From positions 19,595,491 through 19,659,490 of the forward strand of contig NC_031770.1 in the NCBI RefSeq assembly GCF_001522545.3: a stretch of DNA of 64,000 nt, given 5' to 3'. Source of the DNA: Parus major (lineage: Eukaryota; Chordata; Aves; Passeriformes; Paridae). How positions within the stretch are numbered: the first letter of the stretch is position 1; every line of letters starts with the position of its first letter. A model generated the notes under the pieces. The model was not told the DNA's origin. It saw nothing but the letters and a program-made list of their open reading frames with translations, and did no database searches. The position numbers and the translations under genes are program-made. Shown here one piece after another: positions 24,601 through 38,043 of the stretch.

Positions 24601-24866
24601 ATTGTGCTTGGAGGGACAGACAAGGAGTTCTACTTCAGCAGTACACATGAAAATTTGCAAAGCAGATCCACATCTACATCCAGCTGTGGGAAATAAATAT
24701 GTCTGCATGGTTGGATGCAGGTCTGGAGTGGCGTTTTTCACAGTGGCAAGGGTATTTAAGTCACTTGTCAAAAGGGAGGTGTAAGGGTAGTGACCAAAAG
24801 CATGTATGTCACTGGGGAAATTCATAACAAGAGAGGAAAAACTTCATTGATGTAAATCAGTGTCTT
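21691..24866. other. Non-coding stretch, no gene recognised
   Basis: Pyrimidine-rich in places (22470-22640 and 22900-23060). A 189-codon ATG frame at 24256-24825 on the minus strand is the longest here. Its translation is rich in serine, threonine, proline and leucine and has no domain I recognise. A frame of that length is within chance for a window this size. Confidence 0.45.
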
Positions 24867-24887
24867 CATATATATATATATATACAT

Positions 24888-24920
<33 letters not shown>

Positions 24921-24944
24921 CATATATATATATATATACACATA
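24867..24944. repeat. Compound (TA)n(CA)n(TA)n microsatellite
   Basis: About 78 bases of strictly alternating pyrimidine and purine: a TA block, a CA block (about 24884-24910), then TA blocks broken by single CA steps. The flanking TA arms can pair with each other. Such tracts are polymorphic and prone to Z-DNA or cruciform formation. Confidence 0.97.
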
Positions 24945-27900
24945 AGTCAATTATGTGGCCTTCTAGTGTGCTAATTTCCTACTTTGCTTAAATGGTGGCC
25001 CTTGGTGGTTATGGTAAGGCTGCTTCTGTGTTTGTGAACTTCCTGGCAGTGTTTGAAGAGTAGTGAGGTTGGAGAAGAGATAGAACCCTATAACTTTTGT
25101 GTGGATCTATTCCAATCCTCTGTGATTCCTAGCGTATGTTTTCATGATCACAGGTCAGAGGCAGCATCATCAGGAGCTCATGGCTAGAGATCATGATATC
25201 ACAGAGAATAAGTTGCAAGATCACACTATTAACTAGAAATTCAGTTATTCAAATGTTGTTCCAGGATGCAGGGGGCTCAGCAAGCATGTAGGCTAATATG
25301 TAGATATGCTGAATCTGTAATCTCACTTCTTACAGTGTCACGGCAACATTTTTTTACAGCACACAACCCCGAGCAAGTAATTCACTGATGATTTTATTGT
25401 TGATTCACTTGTACTTCTTGAAATTTAAGAAATCCTGCCTTTAGGATTTTCATTTTGGAATTTGAGATCATAAATTAAGCCCTCTTATGAAAGAAAATAA
25501 GAAGTTTGCTGTTGTTTTTAATAAGATTTTACGGTAAGTATGGCAACAGCAAGTCTGTCGGTCCCAGCTTTACTGCACGTGTGTAGCTCTGTGCTTTGAG
25601 ACCCTTGAAATATCTGGTTTTAGGACATCAGCAGGGGGCTAATGAAAAGGCTTTGTTGATTTTAACGAATTGCAAGCCACTGTAGCCAAAATAAATATAA
25701 TCTGCTTTTTGGATTAGTTGTCACACATGATTTTACCTACTAACAGTGATTAAAGAACCCTGGTGGACCAGAAGCATAGCTACTCTCTGGTGACTCTTGC
25801 TAAAATAGCAATAAACAGAAGTAAATAAATTGTTAGGGCATTAGTTATCTTTAATAAACACTGACACTGCATATAATGTTTGGGAGAAGGCTTCAAAAAC
25901 CTCCATTTAGTACAGACAGCAGTGTCACTCTTTCTAGCACAGATGGCATTGGTCATTTTAGATGTCTGGAAATCATGGCATGGCCAAGCCGTGTTCCTTG
26001 TACCACTGAGCTGCTGTCCCTCCTTGAGAGGTGCCGACCCACCTGCACACCTCATGGAGGCCTCCATCACTCAGCCATTTTCATCCAGCAGCAGACACCA
26101 GAACCAAAGTTGAAAATATCCCAAACTAGAGGGATTATGACAGGAAAATGAAGGGAGTGTTAATTCCTTGTGTAATTCTGCAACCTCCGAACCACTGTAA
26201 TTCCATCCAGCTAATGAGCGGAGGGCTGGTGCTGGTCCCTCTTACCTTCATCTCTGTAAGCTGATGAACAGAATTACTTGCCCCTGCTGACATCCTTTAT
26301 CTCTGATATTTTCCCAGTAATCAAGGGGTGGGTGTGTTTCCTGATCCCCTTCACATTTGTTGTGAGAGGCAACAATTACACTTGATGATACTGTACCATT
26401 CCGTTGGACTCATTGTTGCTTTTAATCAGTGGAGAAAAGAAACAAAACAAATGAAAACATGTTCCTTCTTCCAAGAGGGAGTTATTGCTGCAGTATTGAA
26501 TGTTGGGAATGATTTTAGGTTCTTTTGTAGCGGGGATAACACCTTCTTGAGAGTGGCAGAGAAGTGAGGAATTTCCCAAAAGCAACGAAGAAATTTAGGG
26601 CTTTGGAAATGAAGAAAAAAGTCAAAGGATAGCAAAACATTAGAAGTATTACTTTAAGGAAAATCCTACCAAAATAGAGAGAGGGTGTTAGCTTTCTAAT
26701 GAGTCTTCGACTTGTATTCATCTGTTCCTAATTGTACACCCCTGGAAGGCGCATGGCACTGTTCTACGAGGAGTTTATCTTTTATATGACAGTCACAAAA
26801 CTTCAAACTCTTCAAGTAAACATCCTCAGGCTTTTTAAGAATTGTATAACTCCTTTTTGATGTATGGAGTTAGATTCTTGTGTGGTGTTTTTGGTGAAGT
26901 CGTGCAGCAGTTACAACCCACTTCTGGCTTTATAGTCTACGGAAAAAATTCTTTGATACTGTGCTCAGGAAGGGAGTAAGACCCACCGAGGACCCATCCT
27001 TCTCTTGGCTGGCAGTCATTAGGAGTTTGGAGACTTGCCCGATGGTGTAATTCAAGTCTTGACTGCATATCTTATTGGTTAAAAATAGGAGCCAACTCCA
27101 GCTCATCAGTTTTTGCTAAGAAACTATTGATTGTGATTAGCAAGCTTAAAAATAATTACCTTGTGTCTTCTTTGCTATCTTTGGACATACTCTCATATTC
27201 CTACTGTTATAGAAAGTATTGAGCAGCACAATAGGATGATTTGATGACTAAGGTGTTACACTGAGTGGGCGTGAGATGGGTATTGAGCACATCTTAATTG
27301 TTCCATCTCCTGGGCATGGAACAAACACACAACACCTACATGGGGGAGAAAACCCACTGGCCTTGCTGGAAAATACAAAGGGAGCTATCTCTCATGCCCT
27401 TGTTCCCATGGGGAAAGGTGTATCCAGTCCTTCCCAGTTGCAGTCATCCCTTTCACCATGAGTTTGGCAGAAGCCACGAGCCCACCCAGCAGCACATGGG
27501 TAAAACAGTGGTTTGCTTAGCAGCTAGGGAAGGGGGGGATGAGTTTTATCTGGGTTTCAACACCTACTCTGAAAGCCTGATGGTGCTGATTCATACCTGG
27601 TTGCAGTTGACCCTGAATGGCTGACTCAGTTAATGATAACTGAAAGCCTGTCTGCCTCTGGAAGGTGTTGTTCTGTAGCAGGGACAGTCTCAGCAAGCAG
27701 ATGAATTTTCGTTACTCACAGCCCTGTGTACTCAGGTGAACCAGCATCCACTTCAGCCTGCTCAAGGCTAGGCCACCTGCTGAGAGTGTGAGAAGAGCTC
27801 CCTATACCTGTCAGACTCCTAATGCAGGTCAGTAGCTGCTTCAGGGGGCCACCTCCTTCAGGCTTTAACTCTTGAACACCCCTGGAAAAGCTGATTTCTT

Positions 27901-30900
27901 GCCACGTTCCTGTCTGCTGAGAGAGCCAAGAAAGAATAGCTTCTCTGTTTAAGTTTGGTGTCAGAAGTTGGGTGGTGAGACTGCTGTATGCTATATCTAT
28001 GCGTATGCATAGACGTGTACGTATTTTTATGCCTATGGGATTGCTTTACCCTGTTCTTTAGGTTTCATATCCCCTTTGAATGTGTCAGTAATTTCAAATC
28101 CTTACCAGTCTGTGATGCCCAGTCTGAGTTTGCATTTCCAGTTTCTATTTCTCCTAAAGGCTTGCTCTCGGTTTGGTGTGTAGCAGGTTTGCCCTTAGCA
28201 GGCACCTTGCAGGTAATGTGGGTTAGAATGTCAATTATGGGGTGTTTTGCAATCAGGGCTGCTTGCTGCAGGGCTGTGCCTATCAAACGTGGTCTCATTG
28301 CACAACCAGGTAGTGATGTGTGGGGCAGGGTGCACGCTCTTCAGGCCAGCTGCAAGTCATGTGAAACTGAGCGTGTTTGCATGTCCAGGAGAGGGACTTA
28401 TTCCAGCTTTTTGTGTGTTAATGGCAGCTTTTGAAATTCAGAGCTAGAATTTACCCAAGGGGAAGGAAGAAAAATCACTTGGTAAAACATTTCCTGGTGC
28501 AATGGTCTTCAAATCGACAGAAGTGGGAGAGGTGAGTGCTGGGTCCTACCAGAGTGACTTCCTCATGCGGATTTCAGATTCTGTGATTTGTGTTGCTTCA
28601 AGAACGTAAAAAGGAATGAATCACAAGGCTTTGGTACGGTAGCAAGAGAAACTGTGGGCATGTTTGCTCTGGTCTGTGTCAGAGGAGGAGATGCAGATGG
28701 ACTGCAGCTGCAGCTCTGGGAAAGCAGGGCTGGAGCAGGAGCCCTGAGGGCTGGCTGAGGAGCTGGGAACCTGGTGGGGAAGGTGCAGCTCTTTTCCTCT
28801 CGCTGTTCTACAAGGGATGTTACAACAGCCCTGAGGAAGGTCTGGGCTGCATGGACAGAGAGCAGGTGATGGTTTGGGAAAAAAACTTCACTGACAGGAG
28901 TTTCTGACAGCAGCTTTATGCTCTAAAGGTATTGTCATATGCTTTTTAAGACTTTTTAAGTGACTCTAAATCTGTGTACTGCAGTAATTTCTCTATAAAT
29001 ATCTGTGTAAACTCTCCATAGACTCGTACATGTAAGCTATGTATTCCAAACAATTTGCTTCAAAAATATTTGGCTTGACTGAGAAAAATATTGTTGGAAG
29101 AGCTATTTCTTTCCCCTGCTGTGTTTAAAGGGGCTTAGACTTGAGTCCTTAAATTCAGCATCCTTTATTAGCATGATTCCAGGATTCTCAAGGATTTATA
29201 TAAGAGCTTGAAACATTTAAAATGTTTGTCACATTTAAAACCAAATGCTCCAACTTTAAAATTTGATCTATTGGGCTGTACCAGAGCTAGAAGTGAATGC
29301 TGTATTGCTTTTCTGTGGTTTGAGTACCTTCTCCTTCACCCAGGAGACTGCAACGTATTTTTTCGTGTCTGGCTGTCTCAGATACTTACGTGGCTGCAGC
29401 TACTGCAGATTCTGAATGTTTCACAGCACTTTGGAGAGAATATTATTACCTTACACATATCACTGGTTCACGAATACTGAGTGCCACAGATGAACTTTGA
29501 CAAGGTGTTTGGTACCTTTTTTTGGAAAGAAGGGCATGATTTTAGAGCAAGTTTGCTAACATATAATGAGCAGCTGCAGATTTTGCACATCAGCAGGGAA
29601 TGCTGGGCTGAAACCCATCAGTTCTGGGCCCTGGAGAAGCTGAGCTAGTCACAAGTCCCCCATTTACTTATTTGCCATGTGAATATAACTGTTACACAGC
29701 CTATTGGCTATACAAACAACTTGTGATCTCACACAGTTATTTTTTGCGTTATATTTAACACTTTTCTTGTCAGAAGCAGTGAGAAACAGGGAGAAATACT
29801 TCTGCATGTATGTAAGCTGATGGCTTCAAGTCAACTACAGCTGCTAGCCTGGCAATAATTTGAATTGTTGCAAACACATGGAAAGAGTAAAATAGAAGAT
29901 ACAGGAAAAAGAAAATAATCATCACCAGGGACGTTTCTTCAGAATAATTTTATTAAAAGTTCATGTTTGAAGTGATGTCATCCTTTTCATTCTCTGTATT
30001 TAATTGTCCTTCTGAAGCTTGGCATAGCTATTCTGATGTGCAGCAAAAATATTACATCAAAGGTGAAAGTTTCAATCCTGGCTGAAAAATAAAACAGAGG
30101 GTGGTGGGACACAGAGGAGGGGGGAGAACCCCCAAATGACTAAGAGTTCTTGAAAGTAAAATATAAAAGAAAATAATAATTTCTCTCCCCTGACAAATAG
30201 TTCAAAAAGTAGCCAACAGTTTGGATCTGGTATGTCACATTGCATACAAATGAAGAAACTGTCACCATCAGTTTCCTTTGAAACCTTTTGATCTTATCTT
30301 CTGTAGTAAAGGGCATGTGACTTGATCAGGCTCCTCTTCTCTGATACATAGTCAGAGTCCTGATCTAGTGAAATATCTGTGACAGATTTCTCCACTTAGT
30401 TGATTTTTTTTTTTTTTCCCTTCAGTGCCTTTGTCGGGGGAGGGATATGATTTACCCTTCCCTCTCCCTCCAGGAAAGCCAGTTTCCTAATTTGACAATT
30501 CCCAGCTAATCCTGTATATTATGTCTTATTCAGTGGAAGTCTTACACCTGTTTTCTCTCCACTTGCTAGGCTGGCCGGTTTATCTGGTAAGAACAGGAAA
30601 GCGGAATTATGATATTTTGTAAAGACACATTAGACAGTCGGTTCTTCTGAAAAGTCGTGTGATATGTAATTCTGGCAATTAATACGGGATTGTTTTATTG
30701 CAGAGTACCTGTTAAAGAAGGATTTGAATATGCATAGTCAGTAGCATCAGGGGATAGCAGTGTAAGAAAAAGCTTTCTAAAGACCTCTAAATCTTAAAAA
30801 GCACAGTTTTTATGAGGTATTTATATTTTTAATACAAGCTATAATAGCTAATGTGCTTTTCTTGATTAATGTTTAGGTCTAGAACTAGTGAAGGCAAGGA

Positions 30901-31020
30901 AAAAATTCCCAAAGGACTAAACTTTTCTACTGTGGCAATTGATGGCAAAGCTATTTTTGCCTTGTGTGTGGTGAGGCTGCTCTCTGAGGGAGAGCTGAAA
31001 TAAGAACTAAGCCCTAGGAG
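24945..31020. other. Non-coding stretch, no gene recognised
   Basis: Ordinary moderately AT-rich DNA. The longest frame (148 codons, 27988-28434) is cysteine-rich and unlike any family I know. A GC-richer patch lies at 28640-28860, and a T14 run at 30404-30417. No RNA gene, LTR or LINE body is recognised. Confidence 0.5.
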
Positions 31021-33040
31021 GTCTTGCAGGGCTCTTCTTGGCAGAGCAAAGGCCAGAACAAAATATCTTTGAGTTCCTGTGTTGTCACTGCTGGGCTTTG
31101 CTGCCCAGTTGCTGGTGTAGGACACCCTTCTTGCTGGTGGCCACAGAGTGGTTTCTGCCTCTGCTGGGACCCCGGGAAAAAGTTTGCCAAATTTGCGAGG
31201 TTTGCAACAGAGACAGAAAATTTGGGGGTTTTGTTTGTTTTGGGGTTTTTTTGGGGTTTTTTTTTTGTCCCTGTGGAAAGTAAGCAGCGATTGAGATGTC
31301 CAGGAATTGTTTCTACCCTAACTTGCTAATTAGAAAAAAATGCTGTAGTTGCTGAGTCGAAAGCAGTGTTTAAATGGGTGAAGGTTTCTGGGCAGTGTTG
31401 TTTGCGCTGGAGGTCAGGCTGGGTGATCTCGCTAGGCCTGCAGCTGACTCCACCCCGGAGCATGAGGTGCAGCCTTGCAAACAGGGAGTTCTCCAACAGA
31501 AACCCCAAGATTTCCAAGCTCATAGGAGCAACAGTGGGCTGCCTGCTGGCCGGAGCAGGCTCTGCTCCGTTTGGTTTTCCGCTCGGCTTCTGTCGTCGGC
31601 GTGTCCCTGTTCGGAGTAATGAGCTGAGAGAGACTGGAAGCAAGCCTGCAGCATGCCAGCTCGTCTGGGAGGTGCAGCTGGGTAAAGTGCAGCAGCAAAT
31701 CCTTTGCAGTGCTGCTACTGAGAGCTGTTTCAGAGAGTGATTTTGCTCTCCGGTGGTTTTAACACCGCAGTTACATGCGTTTACGTGGTGAGTGTCCCTC
31801 TGCCTGCTGAGGTGGCTTGTGTCACTGTCCCTCAGAGCTGGGAAAAGGTGGCTGTTGGGCTGCTTGGACAGAAAGGTCCCTTTTGGAGTCTTTGTGTCAG
31901 AATCTGGGAAAACCAGAATATGTGTGACTGCTCCAGCAGCATGTTCTCTTGTTGCCGAAGTCCTCGGCTCTTAGTTCCTGGTTTAGCAGAGTAGGAGAGC
32001 ATGTCAGGACATTCTGCTGGCCCTCAAATATGTGCTCAGGAGGGTTTGTTTCTGGACTAGCAAGAAAAGCTAGCAAAGCTAACTTGACTTTTTCATCTGA
32101 AGAATTTGTCTCTTCCCATGTCTGGGCTCTTTCCTGCTCTGTAGTCTGTTGTGTGATGAGTAAGAGCTGGTATTCAGAAGTGGTGCCTGAGGAGCGATGG
32201 GTTTGGTTGCTGAGTAGAACTGAAGGTCCTAGCAGTTGGGATCTTGGAATGCAAATAGCATCCAAAAATGGTTTTGCCTTTTATCCATTAGCACAAACAC
32301 AGGTCAGATGTTTTAACTATCAGCTTGGGTGAAAAATCAGTCTTCCTGATGCTCCACAGGACTACCAGTTCAGTATATTCTGGATGCTTCAGCCTTGGAA
32401 TGTGAAAGGCAAGGGACAGAAGCACCAGGAGATTGCTTCCATCTGCAGATTTTTGCAGCCTCTCCAGCATCCTTTATCTGGGACAGGCAGCACCTCATCA
32501 GCCAGCTGCCAAGCAAGGAGACCTGCTGGTGGTGCCAAGGGCTGGAAGGAAACTTTAGATGTGTCTGGAGATCTGGCTGCTACCGAGACCCTCCTTCTCC
32601 CCTTGCTGGTGAGAGAAGGATGGTGGGGATCTGACAGACTCCCTGTTTCACCATCAAGGAGTGAGGATGTGGGGGAATGTGATGCTCAGCACTCAACATC
32701 GGGGTTTAAGATATCCAGAAAACCACCCATTTGCTTTCAAGGCTTATTCTGCAATCAGCATAATTTCTCAGGAGGAGGGGCTTTTACTGTGGAACAGAAG
32801 GTTGGGGAATGGAGTGTTTGTAAAGGGAAAAATAATTCTGTTTATGGGATGAGAGTCAAAGACCTTTTTGGACATGATCACCTCTGTCTGCCTGCTTTGT
32901 ATACAGGAGGCAAGTTGGATAGTTTAAAACGTTGGCTATTTTATAATAATACTAATAACAATTTAAAGATTTTCCCAGCTGTTGGAGGACGCAATTTTTC
33001 TTTGATAGGCCATTATGTATGCAAGACCAATTGGTAAACT
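31021..33040 (+). other. Stop-poor, GC-richer interval, plus strand
   Basis: Four plus-strand frames of 101, 124, 127 and 217 codons follow one another at 31024-31329, 31366-31740, 31949-32332 and 32384-33037. The last two share a register: from 31928 to 33037 that frame has a single TGA (32330-32332) before its final stop, about 370 codons. About 15-20 stops would be expected. The translation is rich in Trp, Cys and Ser and resembles no domain I know. Antisense frames are also open in part (31897-32265), so base composition may be the cause. It could be a non-coding transcript, a decayed gene, or chance. Confidence 0.25.
31221..31268. repeat. G/T-rich low-complexity tract, G-quadruplex-like
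   Basis: Runs of five, four and four G are separated by T-rich spacers (31224-31228, 31242-31245 and 31253-31256), ending in a T10 stretch. Three long G runs are one short of a classical four-run quadruplex. Tracts of this type recur in the window. Confidence 0.7.
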
Positions 33041-33706
33041 GCAATGTACTGTTCTGTAATTATTCTCCCCTGTAGCTTTAATGAGGAGATCTGCATGCAG
33101 TTTGATGGGAGAATATACTCTGCCGACAGCTACATCGAAAATCAAGACAGGTGTAATCTGCTTACTGTAGTCTGTGAATCCTCACCATGTGGCTATGTTA
33201 TCTCTAGTGCATGTTTATAGAAAGATGCTTGTAAAAGGATTTAATTTAATGGAATAATGGTAACTGACACTATGAAAATGAAGGGGCTCAAATAATATGG
33301 TGAGCAGAGTTGTATAAACACTAAAGTAGATGATTAAAAAATTGGTGTGTTACCTCATTTAGTTATGTGAAAAGAAATGCAAATCAAGCCATGGTATGGA
33401 CTAAAAGAAAGCATTCTCTATTGCTAACCCAGTCTTAGAACAGAGTTTGGGGTATGTACATAGTGATATCTGGTCAGTTGTGCAGATGTGCGTGGCTGTC
33501 ACTAAAGCTCTGCACAGACCCATTTCCAGGACCTGAGTCTGAAGAGCAGGATATCTTTTAGAAGGCAAATACTCTGCTGAGAGCTGTAACCAAAAGCTGC
33601 AGCTTGCTCTCAGGTGGAAGAGTACTTGTCTGATGAAAGGACAAGTTCAAGCTTTGTTTAGGAATCTACTCTGTGGTGGGAAAGCTTTGAGACTCTCACA
33701 TCTGAT
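33041..33706. other. AT-rich non-coding stretch
   Basis: I see no exon, RNA gene or recognisable repeat in these bases. Frames are short and composition is ordinary. Confidence 0.5.
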
Positions 33707-33757
33707 GGGTCTCTGTTTCCTTACCTGCACAGTAACGATAACAATAAACTATTATTA
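33707..33757 (-). mobile_element. MIR-like relic fragment, reverse orientation (tentative)
   Basis: GTCTCTGTTTCCTTACCTGC, then ACAGTAACGATAACAATAAA follows the reverse-complement MIR phrase 'cctcagtttccccatctgtaaaatggggataataata'. Only about 50 bases can be aligned by eye, so the call is weak. Confidence 0.35.
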
Positions 33758-33797
33758 GATAAACAGCCTAAATAACTTACTATTTTGAAGTCCATTG

Positions 33798-33813
33798 AAA
33801 AAAAAAAAAAAAA
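33798..33813. repeat. poly(A) homopolymer, 16 A
   Basis: A 16-A run preceded by ordinary AT-rich DNA. No retrocopied transcript is recognisable upstream. Confidence 0.85.
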
Positions 33814-35972
33814 GGACCATCTCCTTGCTAGCAGCAGTTGCACAGGATGGGCATTTTGGAGAGATAAAATTACTTAGGCAGAACTGTGAATCTAGCTCTT
33901 CTTTTCAGACACTGAAAGAAATAATACCCGGTCACTCTCTGTGGGTGTGATTTATTAATTATCAGTCATTCTTAATCACTTGATACTGACATATATCTAA
34001 CACACCAGAGAGTTTAATATCGGAAAGAATACTTACCATGATTTTTCTCAGCCGTCCATTTTTAAGTGCTGGGGGAGATAATGTGGTGCCAGCACTTTGG
34101 TATTGTGTTTCAGATCCTGTGTGACTGTCCTTGAACGTGGAGGATGAGTGCACAGAGGGTGGCAAAAAGTTGTTAGCAAGAGCTGTGCTAAATGTGGCCA
34201 TCCTCTTCAATGAATTGCTTGAAAGCCTTCGGCTTGTAGAATTCACATGTGTCATGACACATAGGGTGGTGGGGTTTTTTTATTGTTTAACCTTTTTTGT
34301 GGTAAGGCAAATTGATCTGATTTGTTATTCATACCAAGTATAGTCAAAGTGTATGATTTGCTGTACTTTGTTAGTGCATCAAGCAAAATGTGTTTAAAAA
34401 AATACTGAGAAGCTCTTCTGCTGGAGAAAGATGGGGATTGGATGGAGTTAGGCATTGCTGTTTATTATTCTTATTATGCTGATCTTGCTCAGATTTTTGA
34501 GTCTGGTGATTGCACTGATAAAGGAGCAGCCTTGATTTCTGCACATATGTTACCGTAAAACTGGGCTCACAGATTGCTCAGAAGCTTTTACTGTTCCTGC
34601 AGAACATTTTGGTAGTTCCAGCAGTTTGATCACAAATGCAGCATCTCTCTCCTAATGCTGTGCAGGTTGATAAAACAGTTGCCGAGCTGGAGTCCCTAAA
34701 GAAATTATTAATTATCTGGTTAATGTGCATCAGGCTGTGGGAGTGTGAGATTAATCACCAGTGCTGGGATGAGTTGCTGAAGTGGATTTTGGTTTTTCGT
34801 CTCCTGTCACTCGGTAATGGCTTTTCCTTCCTTCACCATCAGGTGAACAGGTGCGGAGATGCTGTATTTTCATTTTCCTGTAGTCGGGAACAGCCGGTGT
34901 CCAGGAAATGCCTCTTTCTCAGTCCTGCTGCATGAGCAGTTTACAACATGGAGCGCTACCTGCTTCGGATGTTCCAGCTGCAGGAGATGCTCCTACAGCA
35001 CAGGACTGACCTGAGCCTTCCCACATAAACACATTCGAACACATGTGCCTGGGGAGGAATGCCAGGGAGGAGTGTTTGGCTGAGCTGGGTCTGGCTCTCC
35101 TCTATTCCCCAGGTCTCAAAAGGGTTGACTTATATTTGGAAGTGGAATTGCAACTTGACTCCTATTTTGAGTGTATTTATACTATCTGGAATTTTTCAGT
35201 AAATGAACATTCAGCATGTCTCCTTTGTTTAATGTAAGAAAAGAAAAATGTGCTCATTTATTGCAAAGATACAGAAGAAGGTGGTTGTAACTCAGTCTTT
35301 AGGTGTACCATCCTTAAAGCCAGTGGGCTGCACTAATATTCAGGTGCTGGAGAAGGAGCTGGAATCCTTTCTAGTGGTGGTGGATCAGGGCATTGTGGTG
35401 CAACGTTGCAAGCTCTTGTCCTGCCCTGTTAACCATCAGCAGCTGCCTCAGAAATGGTTCAGTGAGGGTCTCATGATCTTCCAGAGCTCCCTACTGTTTT
35501 ATACACACCTGCACCACACACTGTACAGGTGGGGAGGAAAAAAAAAAAAAGTATTTTGTCTTTTAAATCTAACAGTTGTGTTGTTATGTCAGTCTTGTAC
35601 ACAAAGCCATTAACAGCTTTGCCCCAAGGCCTTTAGATTTAGTGACTACTCCTGAGGAGAGAATGGGAGATGGAAGGAGCTACAGACATAAAGCAGAGTT
35701 GGCCTATGAAGTGTCTCTAGTTAAGAAGAGAAGAAGCTGTAGGCAACAGTGCAACAATCATTTTGCTAACATGTACTGAGGGACAGAAGTAGAGTTTGAA
35801 CCTCTCTCTATTTATAATGCCTAGGCATTTGGATTACTTTATCACCTCTAACCACAAGTATTGTTTCTCCCTGAGGAAGTCCTGTGAAAAACCACAGCAA
35901 ATGAAACTGAGATGCACAGCACTTGAGATTGGAGACCTGGTTTTAACCTTCTACTTAACTGTGTTGTTACAA

Positions 35973-36029
35973 GTGTTTGGGTTTCTTTTTTTGTTGGGTA
36001 GGGGTTGCTTGGGGTTTTTTTTGTGTGAA
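35973..36029. repeat. G/T-rich low-complexity tract
   Basis: Repeated GGGTTT, GGGG and T-run blocks, with four or more G runs in 57 bases. Same style as the tracts at 31.22, 52.85 and 58.23 kb. Confidence 0.6.
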
Positions 36030-38043
36030 TGTGTATGTATAGGCCCTAATCAGCTTATAGGGTTTGTTTCTTCTTGGCTAAACCACTGGTGGTTTTTGTC
36101 CCTGGTGAACTGACAATTTTTGATTATCTTGCCACTTCAAGCAGGCAGAGATGTACTTGTATTTGAGATTGCATGGCACCAATCCATTCTTGGGTTTTGC
36201 TCTTCATATTGTACTATCCCAAATCCCTCTTCAGCTAAAGATGTTACCTCAGGAGGGGAAGAGATAGGTATGCAGTTTTCAGAGAATTTGCTTTTTGTAA
36301 TAGCTATGTGCTCCACTCTGGAATCCCTGAACAGCCTATGATGGCATAAACATCCATTTGTTTGACAAGCTATGGTATAACTTCACATTAAATGTAGATG
36401 ACCCATTTGAGTTTGAAACCCTCTAACCAGCAAGTCAGCATAGCAGCAGTGGGGCTTTAAATGTTAAGCAGCCTTCAGGGCTTCAGGCTGAGTATTTGCA
36501 CTGGAGTTGTTTGGGTTTCTGCTCCTTGCAGAGCTTCCTGAGCTTGTTGTGATAACTAAAATCAAGTTTACTTTGTTAAGCTCAGCAGTTCCCAGAACTG
36601 AAGAGATAACAGGAGGAAAATAAGACCTTTAGGAGGCAAGAAGTAAATTTCTGTCTGTATTGGGATGCAGGTCACTGTCTTTGTGTGACTTTTTGATGAT
36701 GATGTGCCCATTTCTTTATGCATGGTTGTGTCCCCTTGCATGCAGGGGTGCTTGCCCACAGTGATGTACAAAAGCAATGCAAAAGCAGTGTAAAACTTGG
36801 GAAGTGTATCAAGCATAAAGGCAGTCACTTGCCAGCCTCTTCTGTAGCTCTGGATCTCTGGTGCTTAAAAATAAGTGGAATAGCAGATTTTTGGATGAGT
36901 AAATTGTGCAAATTCATGCCTAATTTACATGCATGATCACCTTGACTGCTTGTACAAATCAGGTAATTGTGCATGCAAATAGCTCATTAACACAATTAGC
37001 TGATCTGCTGATACAGTCTCAGGATCTGTAAGGGTACACTAGCCATGTAGTTATCATATATCTTCAAACTAGTTGTATGAAGAAAATCTAAACTCTCATA
37101 ATTTAGCAGCTGTGGGGAGTTGCTTATTTTTTAGTATCACCCACTTTGGGGTGGAAGAATCTGATGGGCATCACAACTGTTACTGCAGTTGGGATCCAAA
37201 ATTGCTGATGTTTGGTAGAAAAATTTAGTAGAAAAATTTCATTTCAAAGTAGAAAGTCAGTGTTGCTGCTGATGCACATTCCTAGCACTGTAGCCCATGT
37301 CAGACTAGCTGGTCTGATGGTATGAAGTGCTCTTCCCATATAAATTGATCCATAATTTGGCCCTATGGCTTCATAAAAGTACCTGTGAACAAAGCTTGTT
37401 AAATACCAACTTATTACTTATTTTTAAATAAGCAAAGTATTCTGGATTTTAAAGCTGCCTGCCTTCTTCCACCTTGGTAGAAAATAATTTACTCAAAAAA
37501 GGTTTAAAGGGCAAGTCTCCTGGTTTTGTTTGTTTATCTTAGTCTCTTCCTTAGCATATTTGACCGCTAGGCAAAAATACCCAGGCAAGTTTAAACATGC
37601 AAATTACCCGAGTTTTGCAACTGCATCTGTGGACACCAAATACAAGTGCAGGAATTTCAGAAGTGTTTCTTCTATCTCTGTTTCTGTTACTTTTATGGTT
37701 GTTATGGGGTGGACAGATAGCCATCATCATAGTGATTGTTTATAAATTCAAACCAAACATAATGTGAACTTGCAGTTAGTTCCTACAAACAATTTAACAT
37801 CAAGATTTGAGGCTTCACATTGAGTGTACATAAAGTAACAGTAAAATCTTCTAAAGGCAGGTATTTCTTGAACTATGTCTTTAAAAATGTCTCCTATTTA
37901 TAAAATAGAAAAACAAAAACCTATGTGTTAGATTTGTGACCTAACTAGGTTTGCATTTGCTCTCTGAGTTTCCTTTCTTAGAAGCCTAGTTTTGTTTTAA
38001 ACCAAAGATGAAATATGCCATTAGCACATAATGGACCAGGATT

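Larger units (their letters stand above)
33758..38043. other. Non-coding stretch, no gene recognised
   Basis: Contains an A16 run (33798-33813), a G/T-rich tract (35973-36029) and a 13-bp tandem step (GTAGAAAAATTT twice, 37215-37240). At 35588-35780 a 67-codon frame carries a short segment recalling the end of a LINE reverse transcriptase (see findings). No exon is supported. Confidence 0.45.

Noticed and set aside
24256..24825. 189-codon minus-strand ATG frame
   Set aside because: Length is within chance for 128 kb of strand and no domain, splice signals or repeats of function are visible.
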